Source: Planctomycetota bacterium
Lineage (GTDB): Bacteria; Planctomycetota; Planctomycetia; Planctomycetales; Planctomycetaceae
Reading direction: 5' to 3'
Length of the DNA stretch: 64,000 bases
Assembly (NCBI GenBank): GCA_018242525.1
Contig: JAFEBS010000031.1
Coordinates: forward strand, 33,193 to 97,192
Shown in pieces: positions 38,701 through 48,103 of the stretch (the stretch's first letter is position 1; the number at the start of each line of letters is the position of its first letter). Below the pieces are notes generated by a model. That model was not told the DNA's origin and did not search any database. It was given only the letters and a program-made list of their open reading frames with translations. A program made the position numbers and the translations under genes.

Positions 38701-39256
38701 CGTTTCGGGCCTGATCCTGTTGTTCGAACGTCCGATCCGGATCGGCGACATTGTTTCGGTCGGGGACGTCACCGGCAAGGTGACTCGGATCCGCATTCGT
38801 GCCACCACGATTACCGACTGGGACATGCGGGAACTGGTGGTGCCCAACAAGGAATTTATTACGGCACGAGTGATGAACTGGACCCTGACCGATACGCTCG
38901 CCCGCATGACGGTCAAGGTGGGGGTCGCCTATGGCACGGACCCCAATCTGACTCGTCGGCTGCTGCTGGAGGTTGCGGACAAGAACGCCAACGTTTTGAA
39001 GGACCCGCCGCCTCATGCGCTGTTCGATGAGTTTGGCGACAGCACGTTGAATTTCACGCTGCGGGTTTACTTGCCGTCGCTGGATGTGTTCCTGTCGACC
39101 CGGCACGAGATTCATTCCGGGATCAATGCCGCCTTCCAGAAGGCCGGGATTGAAATCGCATTCCCACAGCGGGATCTGCACATTCGCTCGACGGTCGAAG
39201 CGATCACGCCCGGGATCAACGGGGTCCGGGAAAAGGCCAATCAGCGCGTGGATTGA
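35732..39256 (+). CDS. Large MscS/MscK-family mechanosensitive channel
   Basis: This 1174-aa inner-membrane channel releases solutes on osmotic downshift. After a signal peptide (LIVGGCICSLSESVLAQ) comes a very long periplasmic coiled coil (about 60-480, rich in Ala, Gln, Lys and Asp) as in MscK. About eight or more transmembrane helices follow (LAYLSGGIVLVLLLVS onward). The MscS pore and beta domain start near residue 970 (FGLQEIFANFVSGLILLFER, PIRIGDIVSVGDVTG, VPNKEFI). GGAGG seven bases upstream supports the ATG at 35732. A family B repeat follows the stop. Confidence 0.92.
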   Translation: MGIAHGRGRFAPARGRFSKHRPGSRLRSCMLGWLIVGGCICSLSESVLAQNSSPDVAPVKDAPPPNELTVDSIQSKLKKVEESKDLDEAIRLSVMETYKKIIAQIKIGDEFVTKAAGFQKAAQDVPAQLQQVKAELDAPADALTTIDPKMPLAQMQQTLTQAETRLADLQKKLTDLQAEPKRRADRRVEIPKLQDAARKQLADVEQMRAVKPPADENVDVTEANRLMFDARKRAADLELAAYDQELKFYEAAGDLLTARRDLAVVQATQAEQVVKVWRAAVNDRRRAEAEQQAIAARKAALQAHPAVKQLAKESADLTTERQTLAAKIETVTQDSEACEKSLADLDAQFAKVMDRVKRVGLTQAIGLLLRKQRESLPNVESHQSAIEERQIEISKNSQELVDLEDHRAALADIDARTAEIVGQLHESVNSIELPLIEEDIRALLQTKRGYLDSLIPDIKLYLDKLVEYDTRDRQLISKAKDYAAFCDEYILWIHSTDVLQLSDRQFFMSAARWLLSPAGWKDVGDVLLADAKAYPLAYLSGGIVLVLLLVSQRHWRLWLRTAGVEATKAFSTSFRPTATALVLTAMISITWPTLLWLIGYRLDRLSGGSEFVNAIGQSFRFLAVLLVTIDLARHVCCGGGLGEAHFGWPHAVLRLIRRNLRLLLILGLPIAFIVIMMESQSSENARRSLGRVSFLAGQLLLAFCARQIWLATQSMAMERSGRKTWLWTTGVRRVWYVSTVGPPLVLALLAFLGYYYTAMQLEMRLIATAWLMLGLIIVHATLLRGLLMAYRDLAIRRSRERRASEAAAAAAAATTGTTATLGAEASIVPEPTFKLSDVNEQTQKLVRMAIIVALFAGLCLIWVEVLPALRVLRRVELWPQLFNILDAVSTGQTTGILTLADAIVAAVFALVTFAAARNIPGLLEITVLRQLTLDSGVRYAITTVSRYVITVLGILLTFGKLGIAWSHVQWLVAAVSVGLGFGLQEIFANFVSGLILLFERPIRIGDIVSVGDVTGKVTRIRIRATTITDWDMRELVVPNKEFITARVMNWTLTDTLARMTVKVGVAYGTDPNLTRRLLLEVADKNANVLKDPPPHALFDEFGDSTLNFTLRVYLPSLDVFLSTRHEIHSGINAAFQKAGIEIAFPQRDLHIRSTVEAITPGINGVREKANQRVD

Positions 39257-39261
39257 ATCAG

Positions 39262-39399
39262 GGCCATCACCTTTTTCGAATTGGGTATCGTGTGCCACGG
39301 TTATTGAGGCTTCGACATGGCCGTGCCAATTGAGCTCTCGCAGGGCCTTACCGAAGACGGTAAGACCGTGGCACCCCAAGTTGAAAAAGGGCGATGGCT
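39262..39399. repeat. MITE-like inverted repeat, family B, copy 2
   Basis: The left end GCCATCACCTTTTTCGAATT and right end TTGAAAAAGGGCGATGGC form inverted repeats, with CCACGG/CCGTGG inside. It is in the opposite orientation to copy 1 at 9035-9178. It starts 6 bp after the stop of the MscS-type gene. Confidence 0.8.
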
Positions 39400-39454
39400 G
39401 TGGATTGAATCCCGGTCCATTGTGGCAGGTCATGGCGGGTTGAATCGGCCGAAC

Positions 39455-40066
39455 TTACTTCGGAGTCTTCTCTTTATCCGACTTCTCTTCGAGTTTCAGC
39501 GAGGCCGAGTTGATGCAGTAGCGCAGGCCTGTGGGGGCGGGGCCGTCGCCGAACACGTGGCCCAGGTGAGCGTCGCACCGCTTGCACATCACTTCGACGC
39601 GGCGTGTGCCATCGCTGACATCCTGCCGGGTCTTGATGATGTCGGCGGCAACAGGTTGCCAATAGCTGGGCCAGCCCGTCCCGGAATTGAACTTGGTCCG
39701 GGAATCGAACAGGGGCTCATCGCAGCAGACGCAGTGATAAATCCCGGTCTTGGAACAATTCCAGTATTCACCCGAGAAGGCGTCTTCCGTCGACTTCAAC
39801 CGGGCAACCTTGTACTGCATGGGCGTCAATTGCTTGCGCCATTCGGCCGCCGATTTGACGACCTTTGCCGGCTTCTTCGCGGTGCTCTTGTCGTTGCCGG
39901 ACTTCCCGACGGTGGAATCGCTGGAATCGGACGTCTGCCTGGACGGCGCTTTCGATTTCGAAGTGGTTCCGGACTTCTTCGGGGTCTCAACGGCACTTCC
40001 CGCAGAAAAGATCGAAAGCGTCGTCAGGAGGGTGAGGCACTGCGCAAGGCGGCATCGTTTGAACAT
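39455..40066 (-). CDS. msrB: Exported methionine-R-sulfoxide reductase
   Basis: This 203-aa protein has a signal peptide (AQCLTLLTTLSIFSAGSA), a Ser/Lys-rich linker (about 30-70) and a full MsrB domain. The zinc cysteines are CVCC and CKRC, the fold motif is KFNSGTGWPSYW and the catalytic Cys is in RYCINSASL (about 185). MsrB reduces methionine-R-sulfoxide in proteins. It is secreted to the periplasm, unlike the cytosolic form, so a periplasmic electron donor is needed; none is adjacent. It diverges from blaI across a 429-bp region. Confidence 0.93.
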   Translation of the reverse strand: MFKRCRLAQCLTLLTTLSIFSAGSAVETPKKSGTTSKSKAPSRQTSDSSDSTVGKSGNDKSTAKKPAKVVKSAAEWRKQLTPMQYKVARLKSTEDAFSGEYWNCSKTGIYHCVCCDEPLFDSRTKFNSGTGWPSYWQPVAADIIKTRQDVSDGTRRVEVMCKRCDAHLGHVFGDGPAPTGLRYCINSASLKLEEKSDKEKTPK

Positions 40067-40339
40067 GGTCTGGCTCCATGTGTCGCGGACAGCTTTGTTT
40101 CTCTAGGGCAGGGTGTCTAGCGGGGCTGAAACACCTCTACTTTAACTTTGAGCGGATGAAACCGCCAGCTTTTTTTGATGTAAGGAAGTGAAGGGGGTGG
40201 GCACAGGCGCAGGACAATCGCCGTTCTCAAATGGCGAGTTCTAACGCGGACTTTCTTTTCCCCTTCGGGGAACGGGTCATCGCCAAAGTCATGCACGCGC
40301 GCGGTGACAAAATGGCTTCCTTCGCATTCCGTTCAGATT

Positions 40340-40354
40340 CTACTAAGAAATTAG
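40340..40354. promoter_or_regulatory. BlaI-type operator, upstream copy
   Basis: CTACTAAGAAATTAG lies immediately upstream of the -35 box. It matches the reverse complement of the second copy (40385-40399) at 12 of 15 positions. BlaI-family repressors bind short dyads near their own promoter, so this is inferred to be a blaI operator. Confidence 0.55.
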
Positions 40355-40355
40355 A

Positions 40356-40383
40356 TTGACAATCCGGCGGCAGTCGCTAAACT
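40356..40383 (+). promoter_or_regulatory. Promoter of the BlaI / giant M56 genes
   Basis: TTGACA (40356-40361) and TAAACT (40378-40383) are separated by 16 bp, a good sigma-70-type pair. It lies between two operator-like repeats and 112 bp upstream of the blaI start. Confidence 0.6.
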
Positions 40384-40384
40384 C

Positions 40385-40399
40385 CTAATCAATTAGTAG
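40385..40399. promoter_or_regulatory. BlaI-type operator, downstream copy
   Basis: CTAATCAATTAGTAG starts one base after the -10 box. With 40340-40354 it brackets the promoter, so a bound repressor dimer pair could block polymerase. Confidence 0.55.
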
Positions 40400-40495
40400 A
40401 CGATCGCCCGTCGCTACCGTGCAGGATGCATGAGGCCAGTCCGGGCAGCGGAAGAAATCGAAGAGCCGGGTCGCGTTTCGTGAGAGGATTCAGAC

Positions 40496-40894
40496 ATGTC
40501 GCGGACATCATCCAGGCATCCCACCGAGTTGGAATTGGAAATCTTGAAAGTGCTGTGGCGAGTGGGTCCGGCGACGGTCCGACAGGTTCGCGACGAACTG
40601 GCGGCCGTTCGGGATCTGGCATACACGACAGTCATGACCATGATGACCATCATGGATACCAAGGGATATGTGACGCGGGTCAAGGATGGCCGCAGCTTCA
40701 TTTACGAGGCGGTCTACCAGGAGCAGAAGGCATCGCGGACGATGCTGCAGGATGTCGTGGATCGTCTGTTCGGGGGATCCACCCGCGCGGTCGTACAGCA
40801 TCTGCTGGAAACGTCTGCGCTGGACGAGGACGAACTGAAGCAGATTCGACAGATCATCAATCGCAAGTCGCGTGAGAAGACCGATCCGACGTAG
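40496..40894 (+). CDS. BlaI/MecI/CopY-family repressor
   Basis: This 132-aa winged-helix repressor has TELELEILKVLWRVGPATVR, VRDELAAVRDLAYTTVMTMM and KGYVTRVKDGRSFIYEA, all standard in BlaI. Its C-terminal helices (DVVDRLFGGSTRAVVQHLL) mediate dimerisation. It probably binds the two operator-like repeats upstream and is relieved by the M56 protein encoded 75 bp downstream. No beta-lactamase gene is in the window, so the regulated output may be the M56 gene itself. Confidence 0.95.
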   Translation: MSRTSSRHPTELELEILKVLWRVGPATVRQVRDELAAVRDLAYTTVMTMMTIMDTKGYVTRVKDGRSFIYEAVYQEQKASRTMLQDVVDRLFGGSTRAVVQHLLETSALDEDELKQIRQIINRKSREKTDPT

Positions 40895-40969
40895 TCCACC
40901 CGTGAGATCAGCCGCTCCCCGGGACCCCGTCACCTTTGAACGCCGCTCATCAAGAAGAAAGTGTGAGCC

Positions 40970-43900
40970 ATGGACAATCCATTCTTGCAGGATTTGAGTG
41001 CTGCGCTGGTCTTGTCGTTCGGCCACTTCCTGTGGATCGGAACACTGGTCGCCACGATCACCGCAGTGGCGGCTCATCGACAGCGGACCTCCGCCGGTCG
41101 CTATCAAGCCTGGCTGGCGGGATTTGCAGCCATGGCGATGACGCCTGTCGTCACGCTGCTGGTGCTGCGTTCGATTTCTTCCCCGGCCCCGGACGTAGTC
41201 TCGCCGGACAAACAGCCACGTCCGGGTATCGCTACTGTGGCGAACGCGGATCCGGTGGCCGCAATGGATCCTGTGAACGAACAAAAAACGGACGCGCCGC
41301 TTGAACCCGCCACCAGTGTTCTCGAGCCAGCCACGCCAGTGGCAGCGCCGCCGGAAACCTCACGTTCCGCAGGACCGCGATCCGACGCGAGTTGGTGGCG
41401 CGTTTACGCGCCGCTGGTGACAGACCTGTATCTGATCGGCGTGTCACTGATGGGGTTGCGGCTGTTACTGGGCCTGTGGGGCGGTCGCCGATTGCAGCGC
41501 CGGGCGATCCCCGTGACAGACGCGACGCTGCTGCAGTCGCTGCAGCGACAGGCAACAACGATTGGCATGAAATATGTGCCCATCCTGGCCTATTGTGAGC
41601 GGGTCGCCGTCCCGACCGTCCTGGGGATCCTGAAGCCGACGATCCTGTTGCCAATCTCGGTGATGAGCGGTCTGACGGCCGATCAAATCGAATCAGTGCT
41701 GGCACATGAACTGGCTCATCTGCGACGCCACGATCACCTCGTTAACCTGATTCAGCGCGTGGTTGAATCGCTGCTCTTCTTCCATCCGGCGATCTGGTGG
41801 GTTTCACGCTGCATTCGCGAAGAGCGGGAACATTGTTGTGACGACCTGGTGATCGCCTGCGGGGCCGTCCCGCTGGATTATGCGCAATCCCTGTTGCGCG
41901 TGGCCGAACTGAGTCGGGCCACAGAATCCAGGCGAGGTCATCAACGCCGGTCGTTTTCTGCCGTCAGCCTGCTGGCGACTGGTGATCGTCCGTCCACGCT
42001 CAGGCAGCGGGTCGGACGAATGTTGGGTTATCAAACGGACATGAACGTCCGGGCGGTCCATCCGTGGACACTGTTCTGCCTGAGCCTGTTCAGCGTGGGA
42101 GCCGTCTGGGTTCTGACGTCGATGACCTGGGTCGCCCTGGCGGAAATCCACCGTGATCATTCTCAGACGACGGTCATCGTCGGGTGGTCCGCCATCATCG
42201 ACGAAAGCGTGCTTCGCGAAATCCGTGAATTGAAGGGAACAGCGACGGAGTACTCGGCAACAGCTCAGGGGATTCAGTGCTCGGCCGATGAACTGCGAAT
42301 GATCCTCAGACGTCATCTGGACAACAAACGCCTGGTCGTTCCTCAGAGAGTGATCAACCCCATGCAGCCCTCGGGTGGATGGGGTCGTCACAGCGAGTTG
42401 ATTCAGATGCTGGGGAGCGGGTCTGTTCCCATCGACAATCGAATCGGTTCCGCGGTTGAGGCGAACTGGCATGCCGATGGACGGGTCACTCGCATCGACG
42501 TTCCGGACGGGGTCAAAGTGCGCGTTGACGCGAAGTACTTCTGCGGACTCACCGGTCACAACCCGATCGAGGCGCCGGTCGAATTCGAAAGCGAATTGAT
42601 GGACGGACAGGCAGCCATCGTCGTCCTGGGCCCGTCCCAGGTGACTGCCGATTCCGTGCGGGATGAGCCTCAAGGGAGGAAACTGGCAACGGTCCAGGTT
42701 TCCCTGGCCGCGATTTTTGTGTACGAAGCGGTACGAATCCCCCATGAACAGGTTGAACTGCTGAAGTCGCTGACAGACACCGACGGGTGGATTCGCCGGG
42801 ATTCGATGGAGACCAGGGTCCACGTCCGTCGGATTCTGGATTGGCGTCAACAAACGGGGACGGATGTTTTCGCGAAGAACCCCGCGTGGACTCACGCGAT
42901 GCCTCAGGGCGGACAGATCCAGTTGGTGGGCCTGTCGCGTCCGAAATCGGCCCCGTTGATCTGGTGGACTCCTGAAGGACGGCCGTTGACGGGTGTTGGA
43001 GACCGGGCCGGTCAATTCAACGGAGATTTCTGCGCACTGGTACGGATCTCCGAAGTCGGGAAATCACGGGGGATCCGGCAGCATCCAGGTTCGGTCACTA
43101 GTGACGGCGTATTGAATGTTGAACCGCAGTTGATGGGGGGCGGCGATTCGCAATTTGTTGTTGTTCCCGTCAACGTCGATCCTGAGACGGACGCGGCCAC
43201 CATCGACATCGGAGCGGGTTTTGGGCCCTGGGATGCCGAGACAACCATCGGCCCGGAAACTGGTTCATCCGCCCGGTTGAACGGAATCCGCATCGAGAAC
43301 GTCAATGCGGGAACGTGGGCAGCACAGGGACGGATTCCTGCCAGGACCAATACCTTATTCCAGCGGAACCGGACGCCCGACGTGGAAATCACGGCAACGG
43401 CCCAGACGTTCAGCGGTGGTTTGCTTGAAGCCGACTCGCCACCACTGGTGATCACGAAGCGACGCGGTGAAATCGAATTCCTGGGTTCCCCCGCAGTCAG
43501 CCACTCAATCCCAAAGAACGAGATCAAGCAATTCGTATTGAAGTCCCGGCCAGTTCATTGGACCACATTCACCGGGTTTTCCGCGGAGCCGGTGGGCCTG
43601 AATCCGCCACTCATCCTGGCGAAGCGTCAAATTCCAGGCGAAGCGACGTCGCCACCTGCGAATCCTGAGCCGACATTCGTCGCGACACTTTCCAACGGGA
43701 TCAGTGTGAAACTGGTTGGCGTTGGATTCCATCCGTCCGGATCGCGCGAATGGTGGCAGCCGGATGGATCGAATCTGGAAGTACGTCCCTATGAAAAGCT
43801 GGCTGCTCATGTCATGAGCGACGATTCCGAGCGAGGTGACTGCCGTGAATTCGCGTTGCAGTTCAGCGGTTTGCCCCAGGATGTCACGGTGAGCACACGA

Positions 43901-46900
43901 TTTGGCCGACCCGTCTCCATGGCCACGACCAGCAGTTTCAAGGCGGGGAAGGGAAGCCGCAACATCGCGGCCGGGCCATTTGCTCAAGACAAGACAACAT
44001 CGTTGATCGTCGGTCTCGCCTCCGGGCCATTCGGTCCGGTTCAACAGATCGGGGTTGATGGGAAGAAACTCTCCGCAGAAATTCCCAAAGAACTGACGCT
44101 GTTCTATGACCAGATTCGGCCACTCCGCGTGGATTCCCTCGACGGAACTCTCGAACTGGTGTTTCAGTCCTTGGGGGATGTTCGGGACAAGGCCGATTGG
44201 CAGCTTGTCGCCATCGATACCGACGGCAATCAAGTCCAATCATCTTCGTCCGGTGGTACTGAAAAAGAATTCCATTTCGGATTCAAACTTACGGTCAATC
44301 GACTCGCACGCTTTGAATATCGGCTGCGTCCCTGGCAACAGGTCACGTTTGACAACGTCGCGCTGCATCGGGGTGAATCCACGAAAGTGCAGATTTCGAC
44401 CGCAGAGATCGAGCGGCCGTCCGCCCCGAAGTCGTACGAGGCGAAATTGCCAGGCGGTGTGACGGCAAAGCTGGTTGGCATCGGATTCCATCCGTCGGCA
44501 ACTCGCGATTGGTGGCAACCGGATGGGACGCCGCTGGCGAAATCACCCTTTGAGAAGCTTGGGCTTCCGGCATTCAAGGACGCTGTGAAGATCGAAGACT
44601 GGCGTGAGTTCGCACTGCAGTTCCAGGGTCTGCCGCCGGATGCGGAGATCAAGTCGCAGTTCGGCCGATCGGTCGAAGAGGTTGGCGTCGAGGATTCCCA
44701 AAACGGGGAGATGGTCAAGAAGATCGCGGCCGGACCATTCTTGGAGGACAAAACAGCGGACCTGATTCTGGGAATTGCCGCCGGGCCGTTCTGCCCACGG
44801 CAACAGATTGATGCCGCGGGGAAGAAGTCCACGAGTTCGGAGATCCCCAATGAGTTAAAGTTTCTGGATGACCAGATCCAGCCAATCCGCGTGCGTTCCG
44901 TCGCTGGAAGTATCGCCTTGGATTTGCAGTTGCTGCGGCCCCTCAGGGATCGGGTGGCCTGGAAATTCTATGCGATTGATACGCATGGCAACGAAGTAGG
45001 GTCGAATGAGTCCAGCAGCGATGAAACACAATCGAGCTTCGGATTCAAGCTGCCAATCGAACGCCTGGACCACTTTGAGTACCACCTGCGCCCGATTCGA
45101 AAGGTGAGATTCGAGAATATTTCGCTAGTTCCGGGTGAGAAGTCAGACGTCAAAGTGATTGCCGAGCAGCCAGCCTCCACAATTCAGATCGCGGGCAAGA
45201 TCCTGGCTGTGGACTCCGTCAAGAAACTTGTGGAGATCAGTCTGGGGCAGGCGGATGGTGTGAAGGTCCGCGATCGGTTCAACGTTTATGACGAAAAGAT
45301 GGTGAAGGATCCTCAAGGGAGGCCGAAGGGACAGATTGAAGTGATTCGGATCACGCCCGACGGCGCGGTTGCCAGGATTCTTCACGAGCCGTTGAATGAT
45401 CCTGTAACGAAGTCCGACAACGTGATGTTCGACGGTCCCTCTCCCGCAACAGCCACGGAAACCGATGACAATGGAGCCACAAAAGTCGACACGGCGAAAA
45501 TGTCGACAGTCGAGCTTGCTCAACGAGCCATTCGGCAGATGGAGCGTCGACGGCTGACGGTGGGGCGACATACGCCAGCGCAGGTGATGCAGGGATTGAA
45601 AGCATTTGGGCTCAGTTACCAAGTGAAAAATGCCGCAGACCCCAATGATCTGTCTCCGGCCTGGGATTGGATCTCAAGAGGGACGATGCCACCGAACCTG
45701 AACCGTTTGTGGGTGATCCGGGATGGCATCGCTCAAGGAATGCCGTACACACGTCCGTTCGAGTCGGAAGGGCATCCTGGTCAATTCGTCGCGTGGCTGG
45801 GAGCAGCAGGTGTCTCATTGGACGCCCAGGTCACTGCAATTGATGAAAACGGGAAAGAAGTACGAATCACGGTTCAACGACTGGTGGACGATCTGCGGAA
45901 ACTCAGGCTGGAACTCCAGAGGATCGGCGGACAACGCGTGCTCTTCGAGACCGACTGGCAACTGTGGGCACTTGCCTATTACTCAGCACCCGCCACGATC
46001 TGGGACATGACTCAGCCGAAGGGGCAGGGCATTGTCGAACTCATTGAACGACAACTGAACGAGCCCGACGTGGCGCGACCTTACGATGGTGCCGTTGGTC
46101 GGCTCGGACTCGCAATCGCGCGTGCCAAATTCTCGCAACTGGATCCGAAGTCGAAAACGGCCGCGTCCGCGTTATTGGCTCGTGTTGAAGAGCGGCTCGA
46201 TCAAGCAATCACGTCCGCCCGCTCAAAGTCGGCTGATGGCTGGATTTACCGAGTGGACCTGCCTCAAGAACATCGCGAGATCGTGCGCCTTCAATTCACG
46301 GGCTGTGAATTGGCGTGGCTCAGCCAGGCGCTTTCCTCCGAAGAACTTGTCCGAGAATCCTGGATCAACAACGCGGCACGACGAGTCGCCCTGGAACTGC
46401 TGGAGTCACAAAAGGCGTTCAATGTGCAAGAAATGACCGACGCCGTCCTGGGATTGAGGATGTACCTCGCCAAGGTCGCACCGGGGTCTGTGGTGCTGAA
46501 TGGTGGGCAGGAGCATAACGATTCGTCTCCTTCGTCGAAGGCGGCCAATGTTTTGCAAACCACCCCGAAAACGCAGGATCGACGCGTACCGTCCAAAGTT
46601 GACACTGAAACCGTCGTTGGGAAAGTTGTCTCACCGGACGGCAAGCCGGTACCGGGCATCGAGGTGCTGGTGTTTCAGGGGGGAATTCAACTCGATGACA
46701 AGTTCACCACGGATGATCGGGGTGAATTCCGCGTCCCGAAGGCCTGGCGCGACGTGGATCATTGGCAGACGGCGGTGGCACGCGATGGTCACGAACGACT
46801 GGGGTGGTTCGACTTCATGGTCCACGGTCATTCGGACAAGGGGCAGAAAACGGAGGATGGATCGTTCCGACTGGTCCTGCTCCCGCTGAATCGGACCGTT

Positions 46901-48103
46901 CGCGGCCGCGTGGTGGATGAATCGGGAATGCCGATCGCCCGGATTCCGGTCCAGATTTCGCAACTCGATCAGGACGTGAATTTGACGGCGGTCCATTGGC
47001 GACATCAGAAGCTGGGCAATGAGCCACTGCTACGGGGCGCGATTACCGATGCCGATGGTCGGTTTGAATTGAAGCTTCCGGCCGAGTCGTCGGGTTGGCT
47101 CAGTACAAATCACCCGGATTGGGTGGATGCACGCATCCGCGCCGCTGACGACCAGGTCGATCTGGGGGAAACCAGGCTGATCCGCGCTGCCAAAGTGACC
47201 GGGCGCGTGATCGATTCGCGCACCGGAACTCCCCTGAGCGGCGTCACTGTGGGTGCCTTCCCGAAGCAGACCGATTTCCTGCAATCCAGCGGAGACGAAG
47301 CCACGACGGACGCCAATGGAATGTACGTGATTTCCGGTCTGCGTCCCGTTGAGCACGTGATTCAACTCGTGAAAGGATTCGGCCCAATCCTGACCTCGCC
47401 GGCGTATGCCACGGCGGAGTTGAAATCGGGGGAATCATTTCTGGCTGACTTTGCACTCACGGTCGGTAGACGCGTGACGGGCCGGGTTCTGGACATGACG
47501 ACGGGCGAACCCATTCCCAAGTGCCGCGTGGCCTGTACCGGTCCGTCGTGCCCCGCTGTCAGGCTGGAAACAGAGACCAACGAACGCGGTGAATTTGAGT
47601 TGCGAGTCTCGCCTGGGACCAGCAATCTGGATTGTCGCGAAAACCGAATCTTCGGATCGGAATCGACGCGTGCCGTTACTGTTTCGGCCGACAGCGACCC
47701 CGATCCGGTCGTGTTGAAGGTTGGTCCGGCAACACCCGCCGCCCCTGGTCAAAAAATCAGGATTTTTCTGGGTCGGCCGGTCGACCGGAAAGTCACTGTG
47801 AATTTCCAGCAGAAAACTCTGGCAGATGCTCTGGAAGCCATCTGCAGCGAAGCGGGTCTCAAGCTGGAACTGGATGAAGATGGTTTGACGAGTGTGGGAG
47901 TATCGAAAGAGACGCCCGTGACACTGATGGAATCCAAGCCTGTTCCCCTCCAGCGGGCGTTGACGCAGATCCTTGCCCCCCAGGAAAAGCTCTCGTTCCT
48001 GGTGGGTAAGTTTCGAGTCTACGTCAGTGGTCGTGAACAGGTGGACGCTCGCCAGCGACTGTTGGATAGCGGCGATCTTCCCCCGGAAGTCCCTGAATTC
48101 TAG
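40970..48103 (+). CDS. Giant BlaR1/M56-type membrane metalloprotease with added domains
   Basis: This 2377-aa protein is far longer than typical BlaR1 (about 600). Residues 1-400 are the M56 protease: membrane helices, the zinc motif HELAH (about 246) and EEREHCCDDL. Three related repeats of about 245 residues follow (about 637-890, 902-1150, 1150-1400), marked by LVGVGFHPSGSREWWQPDG and LVGIGFHPSATRDWWQPDG. Next come a short domain (GKILAVDSVKKLVEISLG, about 1403), a helical domain (about 1510-1837), four carboxypeptidase-regulatory-like domains (about 1880-2250; GKVVSPDGKPVPGIEVLV, GRVVDESGMPIARIPV and two more) and an STN-like end (TVNFQQKTLADALEAI). It is probably a sensor that cleaves BlaI. 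The ligand is unknown; the large extracytoplasmic tail suggests a wall or glycan ligand. Confidence 0.85.
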   Translation: MDNPFLQDLSAALVLSFGHFLWIGTLVATITAVAAHRQRTSAGRYQAWLAGFAAMAMTPVVTLLVLRSISSPAPDVVSPDKQPRPGIATVANADPVAAMDPVNEQKTDAPLEPATSVLEPATPVAAPPETSRSAGPRSDASWWRVYAPLVTDLYLIGVSLMGLRLLLGLWGGRRLQRRAIPVTDATLLQSLQRQATTIGMKYVPILAYCERVAVPTVLGILKPTILLPISVMSGLTADQIESVLAHELAHLRRHDHLVNLIQRVVESLLFFHPAIWWVSRCIREEREHCCDDLVIACGAVPLDYAQSLLRVAELSRATESRRGHQRRSFSAVSLLATGDRPSTLRQRVGRMLGYQTDMNVRAVHPWTLFCLSLFSVGAVWVLTSMTWVALAEIHRDHSQTTVIVGWSAIIDESVLREIRELKGTATEYSATAQGIQCSADELRMILRRHLDNKRLVVPQRVINPMQPSGGWGRHSELIQMLGSGSVPIDNRIGSAVEANWHADGRVTRIDVPDGVKVRVDAKYFCGLTGHNPIEAPVEFESELMDGQAAIVVLGPSQVTADSVRDEPQGRKLATVQVSLAAIFVYEAVRIPHEQVELLKSLTDTDGWIRRDSMETRVHVRRILDWRQQTGTDVFAKNPAWTHAMPQGGQIQLVGLSRPKSAPLIWWTPEGRPLTGVGDRAGQFNGDFCALVRISEVGKSRGIRQHPGSVTSDGVLNVEPQLMGGGDSQFVVVPVNVDPETDAATIDIGAGFGPWDAETTIGPETGSSARLNGIRIENVNAGTWAAQGRIPARTNTLFQRNRTPDVEITATAQTFSGGLLEADSPPLVITKRRGEIEFLGSPAVSHSIPKNEIKQFVLKSRPVHWTTFTGFSAEPVGLNPPLILAKRQIPGEATSPPANPEPTFVATLSNGISVKLVGVGFHPSGSREWWQPDGSNLEVRPYEKLAAHVMSDDSERGDCREFALQFSGLPQDVTVSTRFGRPVSMATTSSFKAGKGSRNIAAGPFAQDKTTSLIVGLASGPFGPVQQIGVDGKKLSAEIPKELTLFYDQIRPLRVDSLDGTLELVFQSLGDVRDKADWQLVAIDTDGNQVQSSSSGGTEKEFHFGFKLTVNRLARFEYRLRPWQQVTFDNVALHRGESTKVQISTAEIERPSAPKSYEAKLPGGVTAKLVGIGFHPSATRDWWQPDGTPLAKSPFEKLGLPAFKDAVKIEDWREFALQFQGLPPDAEIKSQFGRSVEEVGVEDSQNGEMVKKIAAGPFLEDKTADLILGIAAGPFCPRQQIDAAGKKSTSSEIPNELKFLDDQIQPIRVRSVAGSIALDLQLLRPLRDRVAWKFYAIDTHGNEVGSNESSSDETQSSFGFKLPIERLDHFEYHLRPIRKVRFENISLVPGEKSDVKVIAEQPASTIQIAGKILAVDSVKKLVEISLGQADGVKVRDRFNVYDEKMVKDPQGRPKGQIEVIRITPDGAVARILHEPLNDPVTKSDNVMFDGPSPATATETDDNGATKVDTAKMSTVELAQRAIRQMERRRLTVGRHTPAQVMQGLKAFGLSYQVKNAADPNDLSPAWDWISRGTMPPNLNRLWVIRDGIAQGMPYTRPFESEGHPGQFVAWLGAAGVSLDAQVTAIDENGKEVRITVQRLVDDLRKLRLELQRIGGQRVLFETDWQLWALAYYSAPATIWDMTQPKGQGIVELIERQLNEPDVARPYDGAVGRLGLAIARAKFSQLDPKSKTAASALLARVEERLDQAITSARSKSADGWIYRVDLPQEHREIVRLQFTGCELAWLSQALSSEELVRESWINNAARRVALELLESQKAFNVQEMTDAVLGLRMYLAKVAPGSVVLNGGQEHNDSSPSSKAANVLQTTPKTQDRRVPSKVDTETVVGKVVSPDGKPVPGIEVLVFQGGIQLDDKFTTDDRGEFRVPKAWRDVDHWQTAVARDGHERLGWFDFMVHGHSDKGQKTEDGSFRLVLLPLNRTVRGRVVDESGMPIARIPVQISQLDQDVNLTAVHWRHQKLGNEPLLRGAITDADGRFELKLPAESSGWLSTNHPDWVDARIRAADDQVDLGETRLIRAAKVTGRVIDSRTGTPLSGVTVGAFPKQTDFLQSSGDEATTDANGMYVISGLRPVEHVIQLVKGFGPILTSPAYATAELKSGESFLADFALTVGRRVTGRVLDMTTGEPIPKCRVACTGPSCPAVRLETETNERGEFELRVSPGTSNLDCRENRIFGSESTRAVTVSADSDPDPVVLKVGPATPAAPGQKIRIFLGRPVDRKVTVNFQQKTLADALEAICSEAGLKLELDEDGLTSVGVSKETPVTLMESKPVPLQRALTQILAPQEKLSFLVGKFRVYVSGREQVDARQRLLDSGDLPPEVPEF

